Assembly: GCA_905221605.1 (NCBI GenBank)
Contig: CAJNDS010000291.1
Location: 474,045 to 538,044 of the forward strand
DNA: 64,000 bases
Reading direction: 5' to 3'
From: Symbiodinium natans
Lineage: Eukaryota; Sar; Dinophyceae; Suessiales; Symbiodiniaceae
How positions within the stretch are numbered: the first letter of the stretch is position 1; each line of letters starts with the position of its first letter. The notes beneath the pieces were generated by a model. That model had not been told where the DNA came from, ran no database searches, and saw nothing but the letters and a program-made list of their open reading frames with translations. Of this stretch, positions 32,957-44,645 are shown in pieces. The translations under genes and the position numbers were made by a program.

Positions 32957-33672
32957 TCAACTGAAATATGCAACTAACGCGGATGCTTCTGAGATCTTCC
33001 GAGTCGCCCAAACATAGCGACCCGATGAGATGATGGTTGACACTACGCAAGTGAGATGCTTCTCGGCGCTGCCGGCGATCGTGTCCCCGGAGCCGTCTGT
33101 GCACGTATCCGCTAAATTGGTTTCAATGACCTGTGGGCGGACAACGAAAAAGTCCGAGTTCATTGTGCCGTTGCAGTCTACAAAGATGGCATCGACAGAT
33201 GAATTCCCCATTGTCTCCAGCAGCCAGTTGTCATCCATGATCAAAACGTCCGGATTGAGCCTGACAACCCAGTCATATCTATCGAACCATTTCTCTTGAT
33301 GTCCCTTGGACCCAAACCCGTCAACCACGGCTTGAATGGCGCCCTCTTCATAATTTGCTGGCTCATAGTGCTTGACAATCAAGTTGGTGAAGTGAAGTTG
33401 CTCGAGGTCCTTGCTGCCGACATCCCCGCTCGTATACAGGATGAGGTCCGCATTTCGGACGAGGGTGAGCTGTTGTCGTGCAGTTTCCCAGCAAGGCATG
33501 AACTCCTGGTGCATCGTACCTCTGCTAATCTTATCAATCAGTAAGGACCGCCGTGGGTCGTCACGCACCCCGGAAGATAAAATGAAACTGACAAAAAACT
33601 GCACTTTAGGTTGCTCCAATGCGTGGTCATGAAGATTGCAACTCGGAGCGGTGCCTTGGCAGGTCGTGCTCT
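32957..33672 (-). CDS. glycosyltransferase-like (GT-A fold) exon, 3' end uncertain
   Basis: A minus-strand frame is open from an AG at about 33673 (TTTTGGTAG) to a TGA at 32957. It lacks an ATG at its beginning, so it is read as an internal or terminal exon. Features include KVQFFVSFILSSGVRDD near the start, an aromatic-acidic stretch FDRYDWVVRLNPDVLI about 150 residues in, then VDAIFVDCNG and SDFFVVRP. The arrangement of an RLNPDV motif followed by a (H/N)SDFF(V/A)xRP motif is seen in algal and dinoflagellate proteins annotated as glycosyltransferase-like, possibly nucleotide-sugar dependent. Substrate and compartment are unknown. After SGRYVWAT the sequence stops resembling such proteins, so an unseen donor site near 32995 is likely. 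A hydrophobic frame at 34180-34383 (YCCAVLAACAILAIPCL) could be an upstream signal-anchor exon, but this is speculative. Confidence 0.55.
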
Positions 33673-34179
33673 ACCAAAATGTCAGGTATCTGTTTCGGAT
33701 TGGCTTTGGAAGCGTCATCTTACAAGCCTATCTCGAGTGAAAGCGGACTATTGCACTTCTCCGAGAAGCCGTCGCGCTGAGTTGCAGGGAGCACTGGTCA
33801 TCCGGTTCTTGGCATGTCGAAACACCTTGGGTGGAGGAATTTGAATCCAGCCAAGGCCCGGCTTCGTATAAAGGATCTCCGAGCTAAACGAACATCTCCG
33901 ACCCCTGTTTTAAGTCTTGAGTTTTCAGGGTGACCCCTGTTAACAAACAAATTTTCCAGCGGATGTGGTCTTTGAAGGCTTTGTATTTAAGACATGCCAG
34001 AATGGACCTGTTCCCGCGATGGTGCTCAATCGATGGAACTGCTAGCTTCTAACTGCCCCATTCTCAATTGCTCCACCCCCCATGCCTAGATAACCTAAAC
34101 CCATTTCCATACAGAATGTGTCTCCGAGCCTGAACCCCAAACCCTCTAAGGCTTCAAGGTCTAGATACTAACCCTGAAG

Positions 34180-34383
34180 TCAATACACCCTGCCTCCATC
34201 AGCCACTGAAGTGGCCGCAAGTGCACAGATGAAGCCAATTGTGCGGCTCACCCGAGGCGTCGCAGACATGCATTCTAGTTCAGTGTCGGAGTGCAAGCAT
34301 GGGATGGCTAAAATGGCGCAGGCGGCCAAGACAGCACAGCAATAGCGCAGAGTGACGACATAGTGTCCAAAAGAAGGATACAA
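34180..34383 (-). CDS. possible signal-anchor exon upstream of the glycosyltransferase-like exon
   Basis: The frame carries a 17-20 residue hydrophobic segment (YCCAVLAACAILAIPCL). It has no in-frame ATG before that segment. Position and strand fit an N-terminal membrane anchor for the exon at 32957-33672, but no splice junction was proven and the whole could be chance. Confidence 0.2.
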   Translation of the reverse strand: MYPSFGHYVVTLRYCCAVLAACAILAIPCLHSDTELECMSATPRVSRTIGFICALAATSVADGGRVY

Positions 34384-34394
34384 ATGATAGAGCT

Positions 34395-34805
34395 TCAGAA
34401 ACTAGAAAACCCCCCAAAAATAAGAAAAAAGATTATTAATACGGCTTCATATTTTTAGTGAATTCTCTTAATAAATCTCTAGACCAAATATGAAAACTAT
34501 AAATTAATCCAAATAAAACATGATAAAATATAAGAAAATTATTGTATGAGAAGTGAATTCCAGTCCAACAATAAATATTAAATCCTGTAAAGATAAATAG
34601 AATTATAATAAGAGCAAAGAATAATAACCAAGAACTATTAAGAAGAAAACAAAATGAATCTGATGTAACTTCTAAATGTTTAGATTTCCAAAATACCAAA
34701 TAATACGTACAAAAGGGCCTCATAAAATATTTGAATTTTTCTAGCCCTTACAATTTACTATTAAATGCTGGGGAAAATAGTATATTAAATGTACTATAAT
34801 TCTAT
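34395..34805 (-). other. AT-rich insert of mitochondrial origin (NUMT)
   Basis: Roughly 400 bases of strikingly AT-rich sequence set in GC-balanced DNA. It contains the cox3-like frame plus AT-rich flank on both sides. Composition shifts back abruptly near 34395 and 34805, where a CAGA-type array begins. Confidence 0.7.
34436..34723 (-). pseudogene. cox3: cytochrome c oxidase subunit III, N-terminal fragment
   Basis: A 95-codon frame opens with ATG at 34723 and ends at TAA (34436-34438). It encodes two hydrophobic helices (around LLFFALIIILFIFTGFNIY and FLIFYHVLFGLIYSFHIW) followed directly by WSRDLLRE. That last motif matches the conserved W-x-RD-x-x-RE that closes the second helix of Cox3 and leads to the rest of the subunit. 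Full Cox3 is about 260-290 residues, so only the first third is present and the frame ends just beyond the motif. In mitochondria Cox3 is a core subunit of complex IV. The AT-rich codon use differs from every other coding feature here. Dinoflagellate mitochondrial genomes are full of gene fragments, so this is either a nuclear insertion of such a fragment or a mis-assembly. Expression is not expected. Confidence 0.72.
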
Positions 34806-34839
34806 GGACAAGTGAATGAACGGAGTGAATGACACACGC

Positions 34840-35009
34840 ATACACGCACAGACGCACAGACACAAAGACACGCAGACACAAAAATCGACACACAGACACA
34901 CAGACACACAGACACACAGACACACAGATGCACAAACGCACAGACCCACAGACACACAGACGCACAGACACACAGACGCACAGACCCACAGACACACAGA
35001 CACATAGGC

Positions 35010-35069
<60 letters not shown>

Positions 35070-35430
35070 GCACAGACCCGCAGACACACAGACACACAGA
35101 CACACAGAGACACACAGACACACAGAGACACACAGACACACAGAGACGCACAGACACAGAGACACACAGACGCGCAGACGCACAGACGCACAGACGCACA
35201 GACGCACAGACACACAGACACACAGACAGACAGACACACAGACGCACAGACAGACAGACGGACAGACAGACGCACAGATCCGCAGACACACAGGACAGAC
35301 AGGACAGACAGGACAGACAGGACAGACAGGACAGACAGGACAGACAGGACAGACAGGACAGACAGGACAGACAGAACAGACCGGACAGACAGACAGACAG
35401 ACACACAGTTACACAGACACGGGGACACAC
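34840..35430. repeat. (CAGACACA)n / (CAGA)n / 9 bp GGACAGACA array
   Basis: Purine-rich array with CACAGACA and GACGCACA units, a pure CAGA run (35009-35068), a perfect 9 bp GGACAGACA array (about 35283-35375) and CGGGGACACA units at the end. Thr/Gln/Asp or Val/Cys/Leu frames are artefacts. Confidence 0.95.
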
Positions 35431-35467
35431 GGGGACACACGGGGACACCGGGGTCAGGGACACAGAG

Positions 35468-35523
35468 ACCACCCCCCCCCCCTCCCCCGCCCCCACCCAC
35501 CCCACCCCTCCCCCTCCCCCCCA
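35468..35523. repeat. C-rich tract
   Basis: CCCCCCACCC/CCTCCCC pyrimidine-rich sequence with few interruptions, immediately after the CAGA array. Confidence 0.85.
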
Positions 35524-38186
35524 ATCTTTTCTACAAAGCGCAGGCGGCCGGTTTGAAATCCCAGCCCGATGCGGGAGACTGCACCCTAAAAGGGTCAAAG
35601 ACGGCAAGTCTTATCCATGGAAAACAGAAGGCCCTCCTTCGAGGAACTCTCATGGCTTCCAGGGGCATCACCTGAACCACCACCATTGCACACTTGTGAC
35701 GACAGACTTCTTCCCTACGGTAACATCTAGCAACTTCGGGGGCAGAAGCTGCGTGAGCCCTAAGAGTCTGGATGGGAACGATGTCCACACAGCTGCCGAA
35801 CTAAAACGAAAACATACCAACATCTCCTTCGTCTTCTCTATTCTTCTCTTCTACAAGAACCGAAACTCCAAATACTCATGACTGAAGACCTCCACAGCTT
35901 ATCTGTTGCAGCGGCCTTCCGGGAAGAGAGGGCGTGTCCGGGCCCAGCATGTGATTGCAGAAAGTTTCCTTGACGCGGGTTGTGGTTCTGAATTGGGCCT
36001 GTGTGGGAGCCTTAATTAAGGGCTCCATACGGGGTTCCCTGTGAAACTCTGTGGCAAGGACGCCGGGATGCGTGCTAAGCTGCTAAGCCTGTATTTCGAG
36101 CCTTTCACTCTGCTGCACTGCGCTGTGGACAAGCCGAAAATTGTTTGGGACTTATATGGCTCATGAGGTGTACCTCGCATGCAAAACTGAACACGCTATT
36201 GTTTGGCAGGAGGTGTGAAGGTATTACCCCTTTCCGAAGCGGGTTCGCGCGTCCTGCTACATGGAACACTTTGATGTGCTATGAAGGCAAGACAATGCTG
36301 GCTAGCGCAGCTGTGCGACCAGCAGCGTCACGAAAGGCGGTGCCTCTGTCCTGAGCAGGTGATGCAGGGCCACTAGCGCCAGTGAAGTCAAGCCGAATGA
36401 GAGACGCAACTTGCTCGAGCGGTCAGGAGCCAGGGTTGTTATCTGCATGCTCGGTGCCTATTGTGCAACCAAGCAATTTTGGAACCAGTGAATACTGAGG
36501 CGGTGGAATCATGATGGGATACTGTTGAGATGCTGAAGCCACCTCCCGCAGCATGAGCTTTGGAACGCCGAAATTCTTGAAAGCGGAGACCATGAGAAAC
36601 TGACACGGGAGATGCGATGCCACTGTATTTCCCTTCACAAACAGTCCTCGTGACCGGGTACTGCGAGCTGGGTGCCCGCTGTGCCTGGCCGGTGAGCATC
36701 TGAGCAACCCAACTGCCCACCCGTTACAAGCCTTAAGTCGGACAAGGTTACAATACCTCCTGCCAGAAGCAAGCGTCTATCCACGACTACTTCGTTACGG
36801 AAATTTATCGTTTACTCCAGATTGCAATGCGTGCCGTCATTCCCTGTGCAGGAGGGTTGGAGTGTTGACGCTAGCAGCTGGGTTCATTTCCGCTTCCTCT
36901 GAGCAAGCAAATCACAAGTGGCGCGGGCAGGTACAGATTTCGAACTGTTTCGGGAGGGCAGAGGAATCTGGTACATCCCGTAACATAGTGGGCTGCTGAT
37001 ATATTATCGACCTTTCCCCATTATCCTTGCAAGCCCTGGGCGGCATGATCTAAGTAAGGCTGTTTGCTCCTAACAGCACTCAGCCCAAATTCAACTCAAG
37101 AGATTCAAACTAGGTGGCCATGCCTGGATGGATGGCTTTGGGGGCCGTATCCTCGCAGGCCGCAAAAGAAGCAACTGCCACTGATGCAATCAGCATGCCG
37201 AACTCCTGCAGCTGCCCAGTCAAATGTGCCAAAGTTGTTGTTTCTTACAAACACTACCATGATCCGATTACCCCTGAGAACCCTACACCCTCAATGTAAT
37301 TCCGCAACAGGATACCGCAACCTGACACTGCGCCGAGCGGCGGTGCGATCATGCCCACCCCGACGCTGCTCTGGGGCTGGCAGTCATGCGTGATGAAGGA
37401 TTCTGTGATTGCAAAGGGCTCTCACCAGTTCTCTAACTCTCTCAGTTTTCTTCCTTTCTTTGGGGCTGTCTGAGAATTATTGCAGAGTGGGTGTTGCTAT
37501 CGGGAAAATGATGGGAGAAGAAGAGGAGGGGGGGAAAGGGTGGCGGGACACCCAACTCTGACCCTTGAGCCTTGTGAGCCCGGGATGGCGATGTGCCCGA
37601 AGTGGCCACCTCCGCCTGTGGTTCACGAGGTGGTTCACGAGGGTTCAGTCTTGCATCCGTGGACAAGCGCGGAACCTCGGATAAAGGCTCGAAGAACCAG
37701 ACCCAGCAAAATCTTCGAAAAATGCCCTTTCGCCCTTCCCAGTGAAGGACTGCCCAAGGCCCCTGAAGCCAAGTAGAGGATCGAGCCAGGCGTTCTCAGA
37801 CCCACGATGCAAGGCAGAAACGCCCCCTCGCCTCGCTACCCTCGGAGCTTGGGGCTGCTGGCCTGCGGTTCCCCGAGGTTCCCGGATAAAGGTGGAGTTT
37901 CAGGGTTTTGCCTGGAGTACTACTAGCCGCAAGGCTGCAATTTTAGGGTTGTAGTGGAGGGGGGGCTCGGGGGTAAGGGCTTAAAGTCCAGTGAAGACAG
38001 GCCAACTACAGGGTTTTGAGACAGCGCAAGCTCTTGTCGCGACAACGAAGCCACAGGCCCCAGTCGCGTCAGCACCAGGCGTTGTTAACAGCAGGAGCTC
38101 GTTCATAGTCAGATTGGAAAGTCATGCAGGGCGGTGATGGGTCATGATGGGTCTCCTACTCCTCCTCCAACCCAGGAAGTCTCTCC

Positions 38187-38210
38187 CCCCTAAACCCTAA
38201 ACCCTAAACC

Positions 38211-38242
<32 letters not shown>

Positions 38243-38250
38243 ACCCGAAA
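38187..38250 (-). repeat. telomere-like array switching CCCTAAA to CCCTCAA
   Basis: Three CCCTAAA units followed by about five CCCTCAA units. The uniform variant suggests local spread of a single mutated unit. Confidence 0.9.
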
Positions 38251-39732
38251 CCCTTCACTCCCGGGCTCCGGACGCTCTTTGCTGGACGCCCGGCCGAGGG
38301 AAAGCTGCCCTGGGCAAGCGAAGGAAAGGAGGGATCCCTGAACCTGGACCCTCAACCCCAAGCCCTTTATCGGAACTCTCCTAGAAAGACCCTACTTTGA
38401 ACCGAAACCACACAGTGTACAACCCCTAAAACCCCAACTGGCCCTGAAGCCGGTACTTGCAAGAGCCCTAAACTTCCAAGCTTCCAAACCCCTGACTGGC
38501 CCCGAAACTCCGAAACCCCAAACAAGCCCCATAACCCTCATAACATCCCAGAACCCTAATAGCCCCGAGTCAGCGTAGCGACCCCAATAACCCCCAACGG
38601 GCTTATATATTCGACCATATCCCTCGAAGCTGGGGTCTCAGCCCAGGAGGAAATCCTGCTGGCATCCTTGGGCACACAAGAGGTCTGAGGGTCTTTCGGG
38701 CGTTGTTGTGTTTTTGAGGAGGGTTTCTACCCCGTAGGGTTTAGGGGTTAGAGGAGTTTTTGATTGAGTTTGATTGAGGGTTGAGGGCTCACAGGGCCTG
38801 GATGCTCTGGATGGGGAAAGGGGAGAGGAGGAGAGTTTTCGGAAGTGCGGAATTGCGTCGAATGCACGCAGACCCAAGCAACCATACTGCTGCCGGCCTT
38901 GTGTACCGAAGACTGCATGAGCCATGATCTTAGAATGAGCAATGATCTCAGCATGGCGCGACCCAGGAAACGGAGGCATGGCGCCAGGATAGGGCAGCGC
39001 ACCCTGATGAGTCAGAAACTCGGCCCGTCTGAGAATCGACAGACACGGTCCAAGTCTCTCGTGACATGGCAACACCCTGCAGGGCTCACCATAGGCCCGG
39101 CGATGGGTGCTGAGCTCTTCATCATGGCCGCCTGCTTTGAACATGTTTCAGCACAGAGTCATTGACGTCATGCCAAGTACTGCAGAGTTCATCGCATGCT
39201 CGACTTCAACGAGCCTGCACCATCCAGGTTGCCAGCACTGCGGGGTCAACAGGCACCTGTCGTCTCAAGCGCATGCAGCCTTGGGAGCACTCTACTCCTG
39301 ACGAAGAAACGAAAGACGCAAGACCTGTAACTATGTTCGGCTGAAGGCCTGCTGGTCAGACTATGCTCATTGAACCATCGGGGTTACTGCTGACGACTAT
39401 ACCGCGCACTGAAACAAAAATGGGCAATCACAGCTTGGAATCTGCGACAGTCAATTGCATGATGAACCAAGTTGAACCAAGAAAAAACTGTTAGAGTTCA
39501 GCACCCCACCATGCGAGGAGTGTCCTGCAACACCAAGCTGCGAACCCTGCAAGCGCCACGATGTGCCAAGTGTAAAAACCGAGTAATTGGTAACGAACTT
39601 CGCGTCACAGCTCATGCACGAAAACGAGTATCAAGTTTATGCTCACGCCGTTGTTAGCGGCCCCGGGTAAAACGTTAGTTTTGGCACTTCTTGGTGACTT
39701 GTTCTGGTTGTCTTGTTGGGGTGGGGAGGTTT

Positions 39733-39751
39733 GGGGGGGGGGGGGGGGGGG
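39733..39751. repeat. poly-G tract (19 bases)
   Basis: Uninterrupted G run in unique sequence. Confidence 0.9.
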
Positions 39752-41134
39752 CGTGTGGGGATAAGAACGTCATTCATATTGCGTCCATGCACAAAACGTC
39801 TCTGCGCAACCCCAAAGCCCTAAACTTGAACCACTGCAAGCCCGTTGCATCCTGAACACTCCAGCCCCCCAAACAACATGCGAAATGCTGAAAACACTGG
39901 CGGGCGTAGCACTTTTAAAGATAAGACCACATTGCAGTTACCTCGTTCCACCCTGAACAGTGACAAAACACAAAACCCAAAAACGCGCAACAGTCGCAAA
40001 ACGAATCCCCACAGTAAGCACTGCGAAAAGCTGAAAACACTGGCAGGCGTGGTACTTTTGAGCAACACACCACCTTATAATCAATCCAAGTTCTGAAAAA
40101 TAACTTCCGCCGACAAAACCCTTTTTGAACTCGAACACTGCCCTGCGTGGGTTCAAACCACATTTCCGCACGCAAACGGTCCAGGGCCGCTAACGCCCGC
40201 ATGACCAAGTTTATACTGTGTCGTCTGAGCACCCGCGCGCATGAGAACCTAACCTAAGTAGTATCCGCTTTTCACTTTGCCATGCTACAGAAGGCACTGG
40301 TCGGGAGCGACTTGGCCCGAAACTCTCCACTTTAAACCGTGCCCCATGCCCTGCATGCCTGCCCAGCTGGCAAAGGCATGTAGTTTGGAGGGCCAGGGCC
40401 TCTGCCACGGAATTTTGTCAGGGGCAGAAGGTTCTGCGCCAGAGCAGAATCACCACGGGTGTGTAGTCCTCCAAAGAGTCCAAAAGGCCGAAGCTATTTG
40501 GTAGAGAACCTGTTTCAGGCACTTTCCAGGACAGAACTCCCCTTCTGGCCTGCCGGCGGAGGGGGCGTTTGGCCAGGGCCCGTGCCCGGCCTGTTGTTGC
40601 TGGGCCTGGAAAATCATACACTAGCCCTAGACCCCGAAAACACTAAGCCTTAAGCCCTGAAACAAGAAAACCTACAACCTGAAACCTGCAAAACCCTCAA
40701 CCCTAAAACCAACACACGCCCACACCAGGGGGGGAAACGTACACACGTGAACTTGCCAAAAGCCAGTGTTCTGCTCTTCGGGATTCTCTTGTCCGTACCT
40801 TTATTCACAGGCTGAGTATTTCATGGTTGTATCTGGAGAACCTGATGTTGGCGGGTTCGGGTGTTCATTTCTTTTTGCTTACCCGGAAGCATTCTATTGC
40901 AACGTACTGAAAGCCCTCTTAGTCTAGTGTACAAGGAGCGAGAGACATCATGTCTCATGTCATGAACGACGCATGAAATCCGCCGAGGCCTTGGGCCGTA
41001 GGTGTATGGGTAGCACAAGGCAGGCACCCCACCTCTAATTTTCACTTGCGCCTCGTTGGCCACTTTTTTGGCTGAAATGGGTACCCTCCCTAGCCAACAC
41101 TTCAGGACCAGGGGGCAGTTTGCACAAACGCCCC

Positions 41135-41135
<1 letters not shown>

Positions 41136-41204
<69 letters not shown>
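41136..41204. repeat. poly-C tract (69 bases)
   Basis: Sixty-nine consecutive C residues, followed by A and six more C. Such a tract can form an i-motif or quadruplex on the other strand and is error-prone in sequencing, so the exact length is uncertain. Confidence 0.9.
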
Positions 41205-41274
41205 ACCCCCCAAGGACTGAGGCCCGCCGGTCCAGGTGCTGTGGTTGCGGACTACATGCCCAGCGGGCTGCGCT

Positions 41275-41310
41275 GGGCCAGGCCGAGGCGGGTCGCGTAG
41301 CGTTAAAATT
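41275..41310 (+). repeat. dispersed repeat B, copy 1
   Basis: Contains CCAGGCCGAGGCGGGTCG followed by (C/T)GTA and, after 4-5 variable bases, TAAAAT. It is shared with 44612-44645. Confidence 0.6.
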
Positions 41311-41487
41311 TTATATTGTTTAGGGCCTATCTTACACGCCAAGATGTTGTCACCATGGGCGCGTGTCAGCATAAATAGAAGAGTATTGGGCAGGAAACGA
41401 AAGAGACAAAATGTCCACAGGAATGTAATAATTAGGGGCGTAAGGGGGGGGGGGGGGGCCAGGGCCAGCGGGGCACAACCTTTGTAT

Positions 41488-41521
<34 letters not shown>

Positions 41522-41660
41522 GTATATACATACATACATATATACATATATGCGTTAAATCATGTAGAAACATGTATGTATGTATGTATGTATGTATGTA
41601 TAAATATAAATATATATATATATATTGTGGTTTATTTGTTTACTATATATATACACATAT
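41488..41660. repeat. (CA)n-(TA)n-(ATGT)n microsatellites
   Basis: CACACACA, then (TA)n, CATA/ATGT tetranucleotides (GTATGTATGTATG at 41575-41600) and a second (TA)n. Confidence 0.95.
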
Positions 41661-43110
41661 TGCACACGAAAAAATGGATGTGTGAGGGCCTTCCTAGCTT
41701 GAAAACAAGCTGAGCGTATAGCGGAGAAAGAAGCTGGTTCAGCGAAACGGCCGGTTTACCTCAGGTATTTGCGGAGGCTAAAGAGCTGTGGCTTGTACGG
41801 TTGGGATGAGTTGCACGATGACAAAGCATTACTCAAGTGTCCACAGGTCGTGCCGCTGTTTGAACATGGGACACAGAAGCGCTGGTAAACAAACTTTCAA
41901 TCACGCTTCAGGCCTATGCTTACCTGATCAGGCGCCCCCTACCCCCCCTACCCGAAGCACTATGAATGGCTATAAGCCTTAAAGCCTGAACGCTAGACCA
42001 TAGGCCTGAACCTTATGCCCTCACCCAAGCCCTGGAAGCTCCGGGTGACGGGGCGTTCCGCTTTCGGCGCGGCGCTGCCGCTGGCGTCGTTTGGAAACAT
42101 CTGTCAAGCAAAGCAAGCTCAGGGGGCATTCTTGAGCGACACCCGTGGACATTTACATTCCCTAACCTAACACCCTTAGCCGACCGCTTCGCCCCCCGCG
42201 ACCCCGCCCCCATTGCCACTCCTCTCCCAGGATGCGGGCCTTGTCGATGTAGTCAGGCGGCAGCCTGAAAGTAGTTCGTTCAGCAAGGACTATTGAAAGC
42301 ATCTCAAAACACTTGAATTTAGCTTCGTTGCAAGGTCTGTAGTAGAAACAAAAAGAAGATGTCAACCAGCACAGTATACCCGATGCAGGCCTGTTGGCTG
42401 CGATGAGCTGCTCCAGTGATGGGCGAGACCTATCGGGCATTGCTCTTACACCAGATCTTCAGCATCTTGCACTTCCTTGAGGTTCGCTGAGCATCTTTAT
42501 CTTTGCCTAAGTTCAGACTGACATAGAGAGGGCGTGGCAAAGAACAGGCTGCAGCCCACCAGCACGACAGCTTCACAGGCCTAAAATATAAATTAGGCCT
42601 ACAAGTCATACGCAGAAACAAGAGCTCGGGTGCATCCACCGCCACTCCGGTTTGACATCGATACCATCTACCCAGGCATGCGGATGTGAAGAGCTCTCTA
42701 AGGCATCATACCGCCTGGGGTCCGTGTTATGATACGCTGCCCTTCGACACAGGGATCCTGATTCAAGGAGGTGCACCTCGAGCTACCTGCAAACGACTTG
42801 CAAGCATTGAGCTAAGGTACAATTTAGGTATTAGTTTTCGCGAAACCACAGCCCTGAAGGCCCTGCACGACGACTTACTAACGATCACCAGCGGACCTTA
42901 GTCTCCGAGTCAAAAAAACACTCGCAAACTCCCCAACAAACAACCTTAGAAGGCCGAAGCCCTGGTTCACAAACCCAATGAAAACATCTGGGCCCTGACC
43001 TGCTACGCATGATTTTCAATGGCATCCCCAGGGGCCTCAGCAGGCCTTCCACGATGTGCACGCCCCGCCGCACAACCGAAACACCTGCGGAGCATGCTTG
43101 GAATCTTCAT

Positions 43111-43190
43111 ACGAAAATCAGGGACCCGCAAAAAAAAAACCCAAATAGGAGGAGGACCCCAATAAGGTACCCATCATTTCGGAAACCCCA
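43111..43190. mobile_element. MITE-like family A, copy 3 (reverse orientation, degraded)
   Basis: Reads, in reverse orientation to copy 1: CGAAAATCAGGGACC, then CCCAAATAGGAGGA, GGTACCCATCATTTCGG and AAACCCC. These parallel the order of motifs in the complement of 27455-27548 (CGAAAATTGGGTACC, CCCAAATAGTAGGA, GGTACCCCTGAAATCG, AAACCCC). It carries small deletions and an A-tract. Confidence 0.5.
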
Positions 43191-43695
43191 TTTAGGAGCT
43201 AGCCGACATAGTTTTTGCAGGTACAGCATGACACATCGAAGCGTATATGCCTGCAACAACAAAGGGGCACGCAGGAGTAGTCGTCAGAGCATAATGGCTC
43301 ACAGAAATGGAGAGTGTCTTCTGTGACTAGGGGCAAGTCACGAATCTTGAAACCCACCAGCAGCCTTGAACGATGTTGCGTTGGACCAGGTCTGCTCTAG
43401 AGACCGCTTGTGACCTTCCATGAAAGCATGTCGTACGGAATGGCAAAGCTGCAGGCTCGCTGTCTCTAACTAAGATGACGATGCAACTCAAAACAAAAAA
43501 CCCACGGCCCCCAGCGAATCCTGTCATTCTGCCAAACCTAACATCTGGCAGCCCAGGCTTTCGCAAGCGCTGGTCGAGTCTTTGCCGGCGCTGCTCAAAG
43601 GATCCCTGGCTGCTTTGGGCCAAGGAAGACAGGGCGCAGACTAACACTTTAACACCCTGCTCAACAGTCACAAAAGCTCCATAAGCTCATCGAAT

Positions 43696-43798
43696 GGGGG
43701 CTTCTGAAATTAGGGGGTGCCTTCTTGGGGTCCCGATGATAAGGGAATCCTACTATTTGGGAGTCTATTTTAGGGGTCCCCTATTTTCGCGAACCCCC
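43696..43798. mobile_element. MITE-like family A, copy 2
   Basis: Same plan as copy 1: GGGGGCTTCTGAAATTAGGG at the left, AATCCTACTATTTGGGAGTC in the interior, CTATTTTCGCGAACCCCC at the right. 103 bp, non-coding. Confidence 0.6.
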
Positions 43799-44611
43799 AC
43801 AGGTACAGACGCCATGTCGTCCAAGCATGGGGTTTCCATTTAGATTTGCAAGTTGCCCGGCATCCAACCCTGAAGCCGGCAATCTCCCGAGGACCTCTGC
43901 GTCGCGAATGCAAGTAGCGTTCGAGGAATGCACCTTGCATCTGTGGAGTCCATATCTTGCTAATGCACATCTTCAGCTCCGGCTCATTGTGGGAGCAATG
44001 TCGTGCCAGAGCGATGTGCGGTCATGGGCGAAGATGAAATCTGCCTTCAAGATCTCAACAGCCTCTACTCCCTTGCTCATACCGGTCCCGCTTGAGGAGA
44101 CATGCTTGCTAAGGCTGCCGAAGGCCGGCGAAATATACTGGCAACAGATGACAACAAGCAATAGTCCTAGCGTAGACCACGGAGCTCAAGACACATTCAA
44201 TGGCATTCAGTAGCCGGCATAGTCTGACACCTGACAGTCAAAACGACAGATTCCAAGCCATGGTGGACCGACTGAAACTGGAATCGCCTAAGTCCGGCCC
44301 GAGGTGTCTAAGTTGTGAGAACAAGCACCCCCATCCAAATCCTCCCAACTCCCCCGCCCCCCCCCCCACCCTCATCAGCCCCCCCCCCCTCCACCCTTCA
44401 ACCTGGCGTAAAACAGAAGTGAACCTTTTGTCTGGCAGCCCTGTGCGGCGGACAGCGCCCGCTTCTACGTCTTCTGTCGGGGCGTGGCGTTGTGGGCATA
44501 GGTCAAAGTTGAGGGTTTCGGGATGCCTCACCTCTGATCCCCTCCCCAAATAGCTTGAGCCCTTTACCTGAGAGCCCTTTATCTGGCCTTTTCTTGGGGT
44601 GTTTTTGTAGG

Positions 44612-44645
44612 GGCCAGGCCGAGGCGGGTCGTGTACTGCTAAAAT
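44612..44645 (+). repeat. dispersed repeat B, copy 2
   Basis: Second occurrence of CCAGGCCGAGGCGGGTCG plus (C/T)GTA and TAAAAT. The same orientation and order as 41275-41310 argue against chance. Confidence 0.6.

Noticed and set aside
34741-35881. Frames of 290-350 codons over CAGA repeats
   Set aside because: Repeat translation (Thr-Asp-Arg-Gln or Leu-Cys-Val). The non-repeat tail shows no motif.
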